A stretch of DNA of 32,830 bases from RGIG4097 sp964599875 (GTDB taxonomy: Bacteria > Bacillota > Clostridia > Christensenellales > CAG-917), in the NCBI GenBank assembly GCA_964599875.1, contig CAZRHE010000018.1, positions 1 to 32,830 on the forward strand. Direction: 5' to 3'. Shown piece after piece: positions 1-8,100 of the stretch. A program made the translations under genes and the position numbers. The notes beneath the pieces were generated by a model. It saw only the letters and a list, made by a program, of their open reading frames with translations, made no database searches and was not told the DNA's origin. How positions within the stretch are numbered: position 1 is the first letter of the stretch; each line of letters starts with the position of its first letter.

Positions 1-301
1 TAAAAGTGTCGGAGAGCATTACGACATTCTCCAACACCTACAAGCAAACCCTGCCTTTCGCAGGAATTTTGTCAATTTCGGGAACCGCTTCGCTCTGCTC
101 ACGGTGAAAGGAGAACCTTTACTTCGGTAGTATAATATCAAACCCCGAAATTAAAGTCAAACGTTTTTGCATAATTGCATAAAAACTTTTTAACTTTTTT
201 TTCAAGATTGTATATATTATACCATATTATTTTGGTTTTCGTTCCCTTTTTATGCAAAATTATTGTCCTATTGAATAATAGACACTTACACCCTATTCGA
301 A

Positions 302-536
302 GCGTTCTTATACAAGCACTCGCCCTTTCGAAGACGGAACACGAGGCGCGACGCGCCGAGAACTTCGAGTGTTGAGCGGCGTCGCAAGGCACTTTGCGCT
401 ATGCCCTCTTGCGAGGGCTTTATGCGCCGAACCTTGCTCCTTTTCCCCCTTCTGCGAAAATTAGCGCCTGTTCTCAACAAAGTGCTATAACTAATTGCCG
501 TTGGCTTATTTTCGCAGTGGGGGTGCCCCCTGCCTT
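302..536. repeat. Structured repeat, unit A
   Basis: First of two tandem diverged copies. From 377 it aligns with unit B (from 582) almost base for base for about 165 positions. Visible pairings: a hairpin GCCCTC (403-408) with GAGGGC (413-418) flanked by GCGC on both sides; a perfect 10-bp stem CTGCGAAAAT (452-461) with ATTTTCGCAG (508-517) enclosing 46 nt; and a GC-rich hairpin with G and C runs at about 516-532. The 5' part (302-376) carries the interspersed repeat with its GGCGCG/CGCGCC palindrome. The transcribed strand is unknown. Confidence 0.7.
327..376. repeat. 50-bp interspersed direct repeat, left copy
   Basis: These 50 bases recur without a mismatch at 32781-32830, about 32.5 kb away. 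The core is the near-perfect palindrome GGCGCG-A-CGCGCC (345-357), with TCGAAG (328-333) and CTTCGA (363-368) as outer arms. Weaker similarity extends leftward to CTTATAC at 307-313, matching 32758-32764. It encodes nothing recognisable. Confidence 0.9.
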
Positions 537-750
537 GCGTTTGTACAAGCGACTGCGTGCATTGGGTTCGCGGAGCAGGCACGGCGTCACAAGACACTTT
601 GCGCAATATCTTCTACGAAGATTATTATGCGCCGTGACTTGTTCCTTTTCCCCTTCCGCAAAAATCTACGCCTGATTTCAACGGAGTGCGGACAAATATT
701 ATCGTTGGCTTGTTTTTGCGGTGGGGATGCCCCTATGTTTGCAGTGGCAT
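537..750. repeat. Structured repeat, unit B
   Basis: Second tandem copy. It begins with a segment like the start of unit A (GCGTT and TACAAGC) but lacks the GGCGCG palindrome. Equivalent pairings are kept with different bases: ATCTTC (608-613) with GAAGAT (617-622), CCGCAAAAA (656-664) with TTTTTGCGG (713-721), and GGGG/CCCC at about 723-733. In the long stem two positions differ from unit A on both arms (T-A to C-G, and G-C to A-T), so pairing survives. Confidence 0.7.
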
Positions 751-906
751 AACGAGGAACGTTACTTAACGCGAAACCGAGTGTTGTCCCCCGCGCGAGC
801 GGTCGTCGTGGGTCCCTTTAGGGGGAACGGCGATGGGGAAAACACGTGAGGAAAGGGGAAATATAGATTAGGGGATTACGCACGCGCCCTGTTATTTCTC
901 TGCTTT

Positions 907-971
907 GGGACGGGGCAAGTTTTGACGCTTGCCCGTCAAAACCATGTATGAGTTGTCCCGCCCCACGTCCC
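907..971. other. Nested and overlapping inverted repeats
   Basis: GGGCAAG (913-919) can pair with CTTGCCC (928-934), while the interleaved TTTTGAC (920-926) can pair with GTCAAAA (935-941). The order is A-B-A'-B' with almost no spacer, so the two stems compete. An outer stem GGGACG (907-912) with CGTCCC (966-971) encloses both. There is no T-run, so it is not an obvious intrinsic terminator for the gene ending at 1017. Confidence 0.5.
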
Positions 972-1016
972 CTACTCTAACGCAAGTCAGATTTTGACGC
1001 CTTATTTTACGTCGGA

Positions 1017-1664
1017 TTATTTCTTGTCTTTTCTTGTTTTGATTCCGTCTTCGACTTTTGCTTTGACGTCGCGCAGTTTTTCCTTACTTCTACGCATATC
1101 GTATACTGCTTGACCGACGGATTCGTACATTGCGACGGTTTCGTCCGCGACGTAATAACTTACCGCGCGGTCGCGTGCAATACCTATCGTTGCGGCGGTT
1201 TCGACGGAGTCGATATTTGCGGCGACGAAAACGAATTCCCATCCTTTTTCTTCCTGCTCTTTAATCAACTTTTTGACGGAGTCGCTGTTAAAAGTTCTGC
1301 TTGCGTTTTCAAGTCCATCCGTAGTTATGACGAAAATCGTGTGGTCGGGGACGTCTTCCGGGCGCGCGTATTTATGGATATTGTTTATATGCTTGACCGC
1401 TCCGCCGATTGCGTCCAAAAGTGCGGTGCATCCGCCGACGCGATAGTCCTTATCCGTCATGGGTTCGATTTCATCGATAGGCACCCTGTCGTGAATCACT
1501 TCCGAAAAATTCGAGAACAGCACCGTCGATACGTAGGCTTTTCCCTCGACCTCTTTTTGTTTTTCAATCATTGCGTTGAATCCGCCGATCGTGTCCGATT
1601 CCATGCCCGCCATAGAGCCGCTTTTGTCCAAGATGAATACGAGTTCAGTGATATTGTTTTCCAT
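1017..1664 (-). CDS. von Willebrand factor A (VWA) domain protein
   Basis: A 215-residue cytoplasmic protein that is essentially one VWA domain. The metal-ion-dependent adhesion site is intact: D13-K-S15-G-S17 near the N-terminus, a conserved threonine at T80 in GGCTALLD, and D116 in TTDG. There is no signal peptide or membrane segment. The last 40 residues are charged and probably helical. Stand-alone VWA proteins of this type usually scaffold other proteins through the bound Mg2+/Mn2+; the partner cannot be told from sequence. The start has a good site (AAGGAGA, seven bases before ATG). It is the last gene of a minus-strand cluster with a small RHH-like protein and a macrodomain protein, which suggests a stress-response role (inference). 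A terminator hairpin lies just upstream of its ribosome site. Confidence 0.9.
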   Translation of the reverse strand: MENNITELVFILDKSGSMAGMESDTIGGFNAMIEKQKEVEGKAYVSTVLFSNFSEVIHDRVPIDEIEPMTDKDYRVGGCTALLDAIGGAVKHINNIHKYARPEDVPDHTIFVITTDGLENASRTFNSDSVKKLIKEQEEKGWEFVFVAANIDSVETAATIGIARDRAVSYYVADETVAMYESVGQAVYDMRRSKEKLRDVKAKVEDGIKTRKDKK

Positions 1665-1677
1665 AGTCTTTCTCCTT

Positions 1678-1712
1678 AAAAAAAAATAGTCGCAAGATTT
1701 AACTTACGACTA
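1678..1712 (-). terminator. Intrinsic terminator hairpin directly before the VWA ribosome site
   Basis: On the minus strand TAGTCGTAAG and CTTGCGACTA (plus positions 1703-1712 and 1687-1696) form a 10-bp stem with one G-U pair and a 6-nt loop, followed by nine Ts (1686-1678). It should end transcripts from the small gene at 1847. The T-run abuts the VWA Shine-Dalgarno sequence. Confidence 0.65.
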
Positions 1713-1715
1713 CAT

Positions 1716-1745
1716 TATAAAGGCGATTTAATTTTTCGTGGTCAA
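1716..1745 (-). promoter_or_regulatory. Candidate promoter for the VWA gene overlapping the terminator
   Basis: Minus strand: -35 TTGACC (1745-1740), 18-nt spacer, -10 TTTATA (1721-1716). The alternative TATAAT at 1719-1714 would give a 20-nt spacer. Initiation would fall near 1709, inside the first arm of the terminator hairpin, so only read-through transcripts would form the full stem. Confidence 0.4.
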
Positions 1746-1846
1746 TCGACGATTTACCGAAATTATTCTTATGCACGAAATTTATAATCGCGCGTCCCAA
1801 GCGTGCAAAAACCGAGATTTTCTATGGCGTGCATAAGAGGGATTAT

Positions 1847-2041
1847 TCAATCATCGCACTTCGAGAGTTGCAAAACCGCCCAGCGTAAAAATTCCGCTCT
1901 GTTCATTCCGCGGGATTTTAATAGAGCGTCGATTTCGCTTGCCTCTGTCGGGGGTATCTTTGTGCCCCACGTCACGAGGTCGTTTTTGTGTGCCTCCCTA
2001 TAACGCTTATCCGCCTCTTTTTGCGCTTCGCTTCGTGCCAT
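1847..2041 (-). CDS. Small ribbon-helix-helix-like protein
   Basis: A 64-residue charged protein. The N-terminal part (SEAQKEADKRYREAHK) is a basic helix. It is followed by a predicted short strand around VTWGTKIPP, then two helices with SEIDALLKSRGMNRAEFLRWAV. That is the layout of small clostridial Arc/MetJ-like RHH proteins that begin with a KAxxKYxxxHY-type helix. Such proteins bind DNA as dimers and often regulate their own operon or act as antitoxins. Its start has a near-perfect site (AAGGAGGT). It follows the macrodomain gene after 46 bases and is probably co-transcribed with it. No toxin-like partner is obvious. The family call is tentative because the strand sequence is degenerate. 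Confidence 0.6.
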   Translation of the reverse strand: MARSEAQKEADKRYREAHKNDLVTWGTKIPPTEASEIDALLKSRGMNRAEFLRWAVLQLSKCDD

Positions 2042-2087
2042 AACGTTACCTCCTTAAAGCAAATCAATAAGTCGCAAGCCGAATTAC

Positions 2088-3080
2088 CTAAACTCCCAAA
2101 CAAACTTGATCCAATTTGAACAGCGTCTGATTTATCACGTCGATATCGTATTCTCCGTTCACGAGAAAATATTCGATGACGACGTCGAATTTGCAACTTC
2201 TCGAAAGCGCGAAACCGACGGTTGCAAGAAGACTCTTCGTTTCGTCGAGAGTGAGTTCCAATGCGATAGCAAACGCGATGACCGTGTTTTTGCTCGGTCT
2301 ATAATTTTTTTCGTTCAAAATCTTATACCACGTTTGCTTGCTGACGTTAGCCTTCTTGTAGCATTCCACGTCGCTCATGCCCTTTTCGTCGATGAGTTTC
2401 ATAAGAGTCACCGCAAAGGTGTCGTCGAGATTTGAAAGCATATCTTCAAGGGACGGCGTTTTCGGGGCATCTTCACTGTAGCAAACGTAGTCTATTCCGC
2501 GACAAAGATTTCTGCTTGCCAAACTTGCCTCGCGGGGACTGATTTCGGGTTCACCCTCGTAATTTTTGCAAACGTATTCCTTGACGTCGTCAAGCAGTTT
2601 TTTATCCATTTTCAGCACTGATCTATCCAAAAACGTTATATAAACCGTCATTTCGTTCAAGAGCAGGAATTTTTTAATTGCTTCGACGGCGACTTTCAAC
2701 GCCTCGTTTTTGGGGTATCCGTAAATTCCCGACGAGATGAGAGGAAACGCCACGCTTTCGCATCCGTATTCCTTGGCTATCTCAAGGGATTTTTCATAAC
2801 AAGACGTAAGAAGTTCACGCTCTCCGCACTCTCCTCCGTGCCATATAGGACCTACCGTATGGATAACGTATTTAGCGGGCAAATTATAACCCTTCGTGAT
2901 TTTAGCCTCCCCAACTTCACAACCGCCGAGGGTTCTACATTCGCGCAAAAGTTCAATCCCCGCAGCGGCGTGGATTGCTCCGTCCACTCCCCCTCCGCCG
3001 AGCAAACTTTTGTTTGCGGCATTGACGATAGCATCACATTCAATCGCGGTTATATCTCGTTCAATAATATATAGTGGCAT
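2088..3080 (-). CDS. Macrodomain protein with C-terminal helix-turn-helix-like domain
   Basis: A 330-residue protein. Residues 1-165 are a macrodomain: NAAN (20-23), GGGGVDGAIHAAAG (28-41), GEAKITKGYNLPAKYVIHTVGP (57-78) and PLISSGIYGYP (113-123) are the ADP-ribose-binding and catalytic loops of the MacroD/YmdB-like group, which removes ADP-ribose or O-acetyl-ADP-ribose adducts. Residues 215-330 are a separate helical domain with a Cro/XRE-like pattern (SDVECYKKANVSKQTWYKILN, then PSKNTVIAFAIALELTLDETKSLL). The start at 3080 (MPLYIIERD) is preferred over 3134 because the domain begins there. Only a weak AGGG site precedes it. The fusion suggests sensing of ADP-ribose linked to DNA binding or protein interaction (inference). 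It lies downstream of thrS behind a hairpin. Confidence 0.9.
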   Translation of the reverse strand: MPLYIIERDITAIECDAIVNAANKSLLGGGGVDGAIHAAAGIELLRECRTLGGCEVGEAKITKGYNLPAKYVIHTVGPIWHGGECGERELLTSCYEKSLEIAKEYGCESVAFPLISSGIYGYPKNEALKVAVEAIKKFLLLNEMTVYITFLDRSVLKMDKKLLDDVKEYVCKNYEGEPEISPREASLASRNLCRGIDYVCYSEDAPKTPSLEDMLSNLDDTFAVTLMKLIDEKGMSDVECYKKANVSKQTWYKILNEKNYRPSKNTVIAFAIALELTLDETKSLLATVGFALSRSCKFDVVIEYFLVNGEYDIDVINQTLFKLDQVCLGV

Positions 3081-3111
3081 GGTATTTTTCCCTGTATTAA
3101 TTTTTATAAAT

Positions 3112-3135
3112 GTTGCCCTGCAAACGCGGGGCAAC
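3112..3135 (-). terminator. Hairpin downstream of thrS, probable terminator
   Basis: GTTGCCC (3112-3118) and GGGCAAC (3129-3135) form a 7-bp GC-rich stem 11 bases beyond the thrS stop codon. On the minus strand only a short broken T-run (ATTTAT) follows, so termination may be partial and some read-through into the macrodomain gene is possible. Confidence 0.45.
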
Positions 3136-3145
3136 TAAATACTTT

Positions 3146-5086
3146 TTATCTATCAAGAAGTCTTTGTGCGGTTTCGAGCAAAACTCTTTGTTCGAAATCT
3201 TCGACGGTCATGCTGCCAAGATCGCCGAGAGAGCGATGACGCACGGATATAGTGCCTTGCTCCGCCTCTTTGTCGCCGATGATGACGATATAGTTGACTT
3301 TGTCGAGTTGCGCTTCGCGGATTTTCTTGCCGAGTTTTTCGCTTCTGACGTCTGCCTCTGCGCGGATTCCGAGTGCGAACAGTTTTTCGCGGACTTCTTT
3401 TGCCTGCTCGATCGTTCTATCCGTGAGAGAAAGCACGCGGACTTGTTCGGGGGACATCCAAAGCGGGAATGCGCCGTTGTATTTTTCGATGAGCATGCCG
3501 AGAGTGCGCTCGTAGCAACCGATAGAAGAACGGTGTATGATGAGCGGATTTTGTTTTTCGCCGTTTTCGTCGATATAAATCATATCGAAACGCTTTGCAA
3601 GCGAGAAGTCGATTTGAACGGTGAAGAGAGTGTCTTCTTTGCCGTGAACGTTCTTGCCTTGCACGTCGAGTTTAGGTCCGTAGAACGCCGCTTCACCCCA
3701 CGCCTCTTCGTATTTGATTCCGAGGTCGTCGAGGATTTGTTTCATCGTGCCTTCCACTCTTTCCCAGTCCTCTTTGGAGCCGACGTACTTATCCGCATCG
3801 TTCGGGTCCCAACGAGAGAAACGGAACCAGATATCTTCGTTAATTCCGAGAACGCTCGCCATATATTTGATGAGGTCTACGCAGCCTTCGAATTCCTTTT
3901 CGAGTTGGTCGGGAGTGCAGACGATATGTCCGTCGGCAAGGGTGAATTGACGGATACGAGTGAGTCCGTGCATTTCGCCGCTCGCCTCTTTTCTGAATTC
4001 GATTGCGGTTTCGGAGTATCTGACGGGAAGGTCGCGATAGGACTTCAAACCGTTTTTATAAATCGTGAATTGCAGCGGGCAAGTCATAGGACGGAGAGCA
4101 AGGATTTCATCGTCCACGTCTTCGTCGCCCATCCAGAACATTTTGTCTTTATAGTGATCCCAGTGTCCCGAAATGATGAACAAATTGTTTTTGGTCATAA
4201 TCGGGGTCTTGGTGAGGAGATAACCTCTTCTCTGCTCTTCGTCTTCCACGAAACGTTGGAGAATTTGGAGTATTCTCGCTCCCTTGGGCATCATGAGAGG
4301 AAGTCCTTGTCCGACGTTTTCGTCGGTCATGAACAATTCGAGGTCGCGTCCCAAACGGTTGTGGTCGCGGAGTTTCGCTTCTTCGAGGCGTTTGAGATAT
4401 TCGTCGAGTTCCGCTTTCTTTTCAAACGCGGTGCCGTAAATACGGGTGAGCATCTTGTTCTTTTCGCTACCGCGCCAATATGCGCCGGTGAGTGCGGTAA
4501 GTTTGAATTCTTTCACTTTGCCCGTGCTTGCGAGGTGAGGACCTGCGCAAAGGTCGGTGAAGTCGCCTTGAGTGTAGAAACTTATATCTTCGCCTTCGGG
4601 GATATCCGCAAGGAGTTCGAGTTTATAAATTTGTTTGGATTTTTTGATTTCGTTTTCCGCTTCCTTTCTCGAAACGATTTTCTTTTCGATGGGGAAATTC
4701 GCCTTGATTATGGAGCGCATTTCCGCTTCGATTTTTTCAAAGTCCGCTTGAGTTATGGGAGTCTTGAAGTCGAAGTCGTAATAAAAACCGTCGTCGATTG
4801 CGGGCCCGATTGCGAGTTGCACGGTCGGATAGATATTCTTGACCGCTTGCGCAAGAATATGGGACGCGGTGTGACGATACGCCTTTTTGCCTTCTTCGTC
4901 GTTCCAAGTGAGAATTTCGAAGTTGCAATCGTGGTCGACGATTTCGTTCATAGAGGTCAAAACACCGTCAATTTTGCATACGAGTGCAGCCTTTGCCAGT
5001 CTTTCGCCGATTTGTTTTGCGATTTCGTACGCGGATTTTGCGCCGTCGATCGTGAGTTTGCTTCCGTCTTTGAGTGTGATTATCAT
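3146..5086 (-). CDS. thrS: Threonyl-tRNA synthetase
   Basis: A 646-residue class II aminoacyl-tRNA synthetase that charges tRNA-Thr. Order of domains: TGS (1-60); the second N-terminal editing-type domain with HTASH (H72, H76) and CAGPH (C180, H184); the catalytic core from about 245 with RPMTCP (C336, zinc ligand) and motif 2 (FRKEASGEMHGLTRIRQF, about 364-381, followed by DGH with H387); motif 3 (IIHRSSIGCYERTLG, about 515-530); and an anticodon-binding domain from about 540. The core motifs are somewhat unlike the E. coli form (TCPLQF rather than NCPGH), placing it in a divergent branch. The start has a strong AAAGGAG site. Only 54 bases separate it from lacZ, too little for a T-box leader, so it probably relies on upstream transcription. 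Confidence 0.97.
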   Translation of the reverse strand: MIITLKDGSKLTIDGAKSAYEIAKQIGERLAKAALVCKIDGVLTSMNEIVDHDCNFEILTWNDEEGKKAYRHTASHILAQAVKNIYPTVQLAIGPAIDDGFYYDFDFKTPITQADFEKIEAEMRSIIKANFPIEKKIVSRKEAENEIKKSKQIYKLELLADIPEGEDISFYTQGDFTDLCAGPHLASTGKVKEFKLTALTGAYWRGSEKNKMLTRIYGTAFEKKAELDEYLKRLEEAKLRDHNRLGRDLELFMTDENVGQGLPLMMPKGARILQILQRFVEDEEQRRGYLLTKTPIMTKNNLFIISGHWDHYKDKMFWMGDEDVDDEILALRPMTCPLQFTIYKNGLKSYRDLPVRYSETAIEFRKEASGEMHGLTRIRQFTLADGHIVCTPDQLEKEFEGCVDLIKYMASVLGINEDIWFRFSRWDPNDADKYVGSKEDWERVEGTMKQILDDLGIKYEEAWGEAAFYGPKLDVQGKNVHGKEDTLFTVQIDFSLAKRFDMIYIDENGEKQNPLIIHRSSIGCYERTLGMLIEKYNGAFPLWMSPEQVRVLSLTDRTIEQAKEVREKLFALGIRAEADVRSEKLGKKIREAQLDKVNYIVIIGDKEAEQGTISVRHRSLGDLGSMTVEDFEQRVLLETAQRLLDR

Positions 5087-5140
5087 ATATTCTCCTTTGC
5101 AGTCGACCTTACGAACGGTCGTACTATTTGATGTCTTTTA

Positions 5141-8100
5141 TTATTTGATTACGAACGAGAAACCATAGAGTTTCCCGGGCAATATTTTGTATCTTCTCTT
5201 CGTGCATGCGAACGCGGGGACGTCTCCGCCGACACCTCTTTGCTGTCCGTCAACGTAGACCCAAACGCCGTTTTCGTCGCGTTTGACTTCGTTGAGATGT
5301 TTTGCGTTTTCAAGACTTTCCATGGTGTAGTCGTGGCAACTGAATTCAAACGGTTTGTCGAGTGCGTCGAAAGTGATACCCTTTTCACCGCCGACGGTGA
5401 GAGTTCTAACGTCGCAGTGGTTGCCGTTTTCTTGCGGATAGAGATAGCCGTGTTCGAAGTCCGCGACTTTGCCTTGATACACGCCGAGTTTTGCGGACGT
5501 TTTTCTGTCGCAATAGTTTTCGTGCGCGCCTCTTCCGAAGAAGGAAACGTCGTCGCTCGTCGCACACTTCATTTCGAATCCGTATCTGGGAAGGTCGAAA
5601 ATCATACCCTTGCATTTGAGCGTGACTTTAAGTCCGCCTTCGCCCGCCTCGTAGGTGGTCTTCAACACGGGCATATGAGGCATATACCAATCGATGTCCA
5701 CTCTCTTGTCGGTGTGCGTCATATTGACCTTGACAAGTTGTGCTTGCGCCTCTTTGTAATAGTAAACGCCGATGAACTTTTTGAGGAACAAATTGATATG
5801 AGGAACGAAATCGTTATCCGTAACCGCGCGCCAGAAATTGGGTTTTATAGGTGCGGAAAGCATCTCTAAACCGCCTTTTTTGACACTATCGATATATCCG
5901 GTTTCCTTGTTGACGAGTGCCGTTAGTCCGCCGCAGTCGATAATCAAATGCGCGCCGTCCGAGGACACCGCCTTGCCGACAGCCTCGTCGAAACTTCCAC
6001 CGTTGAAACCGTTCACGACGATTTGTTCTTCCGCAACCGCATAGCCTTTTTCAATACCTCTTTCATCTTCCTTTTGCAATGCGTAGAGATTGAGATACAC
6101 TTCTCCGTCTACGTCTATATCGAAAGGAATCGCGACTTTCGCTTTTCCGCCGACGGGGACTTTGGGCATAGGCATAATTTCGGACTTAACGGCAACGCCG
6201 TCTTTGACGAGTTCAATTTTGAGATCGAATTTGTCGTCGAGTTCGGTTGCAATATATTCGTTGCCGATCACGATATCCTTTCCGTCGATTGAGAAAGAAA
6301 TTTGTTGATACACTTTCTTCACTTCGAAAAGTGCGGGGTTAGGCGAACGATCCGCGCGGACGATGCCGTTGAACGCAAAGTTGCCGTCGTTGGGGACGTC
6401 GCCCCAGTCGCCGCCGTAAGTCCATTCCACCGTGCCGTCGGGAAGAGTGCGTTTTATGGATTGGTCCGCAAAGTCCCAAATGTAGCCGCCGCACAGACGG
6501 TCGTACTTTTTGAAGTGCTCCCAATAATCCGCGAAGTTGCCGAGAGAGTTGCCCATACAGTGCGCGTATTCGCATTGAATAAAGGGTTTATTGCGGTAAG
6601 TCTTCGGGGTGAGATAGTGTCCGAGAAGGGACCACAGCGCACGCGAATGCATATGCAATTTATTCTGCCCTATTTGCTCCATTTGAGTTTCGGGAGTGTA
6701 CATTTCGCTCATGATATCGCTGACTTTGAGATATCCGTCCGCCTCGTAATGGATGGGACGAGTATCGTCGAGTGCGAGTGCGGTTTTCTTCATTTCGACG
6801 AAAGACTTCCCGCTGTCCCCCGCCTCGTTTCCGAGGGACCAGAAAAGGATACACGGATGATTGCGATAAGTGCGCACCATGTTTTCCATACGCCAACAAA
6901 CTTGCTCCGTCCACTTGGGATTGGATGCGGGAATATAGCGCGCGAGTCCGTGCGTTTCGAGGTTGTTTTCGGACATGACCATTATGCCGTATTTGTCGCA
7001 AAGGTCGTAGAATCCGCGAGAGTTCGGATAGTGCGACGTGCGAATGCTGTTTATATTGTTGTTTCTGCAAAGGATTATATCCTTTTCAGTGAGTTCGACA
7101 GGCACTGCGTGACCGTATTCGGGATGGAATTCGTGACGGTTTACGCCGCGGATTTTCAACACTTTTCCGTTGAGAAGAATGGTGGTGTCTTGTTTATCCG
7201 TTTGCGGCACGACTTCGATTTTTCTGAATCCGAAAGAGAGTTCTCTCATATCCGCGAAATATTCTCTATCCTTGACTTGGGATTTGAGAATTATTCTGAC
7301 TGTGTAAAGATAAGGATATTCCGAACTCCAAAGATTGGGATTCGTCACTTTTTCTTTCATGGAAAGGTTGATGACGTCGCCGTCGTCCACGTCGATGAGT
7401 TTGAAAGTCGAACACGTTACAACGTTTCCGTCCGCGTCCAAAAGGTCTACGTTAAGGTTTGCAACGTCGAATTCGTCGCCTTTACACTCCACCGCTATAT
7501 CCGCGTTGAAAATCGCCTCGGACATATCCGCGTTGAATTCCGCTCTTGCGTAGACGTCCGCGATATGGCGATGAGGGATAAAAATCAAAGTGACGTCGCG
7601 GAAAAGTCCCGAAATGCGCCACATATCTTGGTCTTCGAGATAACTGCCCGTCGTGAATTGGAACACCACTATTCTCACGACGTTTTCCCCGACTTTGACG
7701 AATTCCGTGATATCGTATTCCTGATAGTCGAAACTGGATTCGCTGTATCCGACGAACTTGCCGTTGATATAGAGTTCCGCCCCGCTGTTTGCGGAGAAGT
7801 TTATATGTACGAGGCTGTCGATTTTTTCGAGTTCGAAAGTGCGCTCGTATATTCCGCAAGGGTTTTCTGCGTCGTTTATACGAGGACGCTTGCCGGGTGC
7901 GGTAAGAATTGGTTTCGGATAACGAGTGTTCGAGTAATTGGGTTTTCCGTATCCTTTGAGTTGCCAGTTAGACGGCACGGAGATAGTATCCCACGCAGTC
8001 GGTTCGGACATAAGTTCGACGGACGAGAAAAACTTGAATTTCCAATCTCCGTTCAAAAGACGGATTCTCTTCTCCCCGCTTTCGGTGAGCGGGAATCCCG

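Larger units (their letters stand above)
1..1016. other. Gene-free 1-kb intergenic region rich in inverted repeats
   Basis: No open frame here has a ribosome site, a recognisable product or a composition like its neighbours, so I call no gene. What is visible: a hairpin at 6-37 (GTGT-GGAGA against TCTCC-ACAC with one mismatch), a small CCTGC/GCAGG hairpin at 50-64, an AT-rich stretch at about 165-290, an interspersed repeat at about 302-376, two diverged tandem structured units at about 302-750, and a compact set of overlapping inverted repeats at 907-971. The density of paired segments suggests structured RNA or repeated mobile-type DNA rather than decayed coding sequence. Confidence 0.6.

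Noticed and set aside
394..752. Short plus-strand open frames in the left intergenic region
   Set aside because: No ribosome site, no homology I can see, and the two diverged copies keep base pairing rather than a protein frame.
1847..3080. Classical toxin-antitoxin pair
   Set aside because: The small RHH-like protein could be an antitoxin, but the macrodomain partner has hydrolase loops rather than DarT-type toxin features.
3110..5131. 673-codon open frame on the plus strand
   Set aside because: It is the antisense shadow of thrS, has low-complexity Phe/Asp/Glu-rich translation and matches no family.
5087..5140. T-box riboswitch before thrS
   Set aside because: Only 54 bases lie between lacZ and thrS; there is a 5-bp hairpin (CGACC/GGTCG) but no room for specifier and antiterminator.
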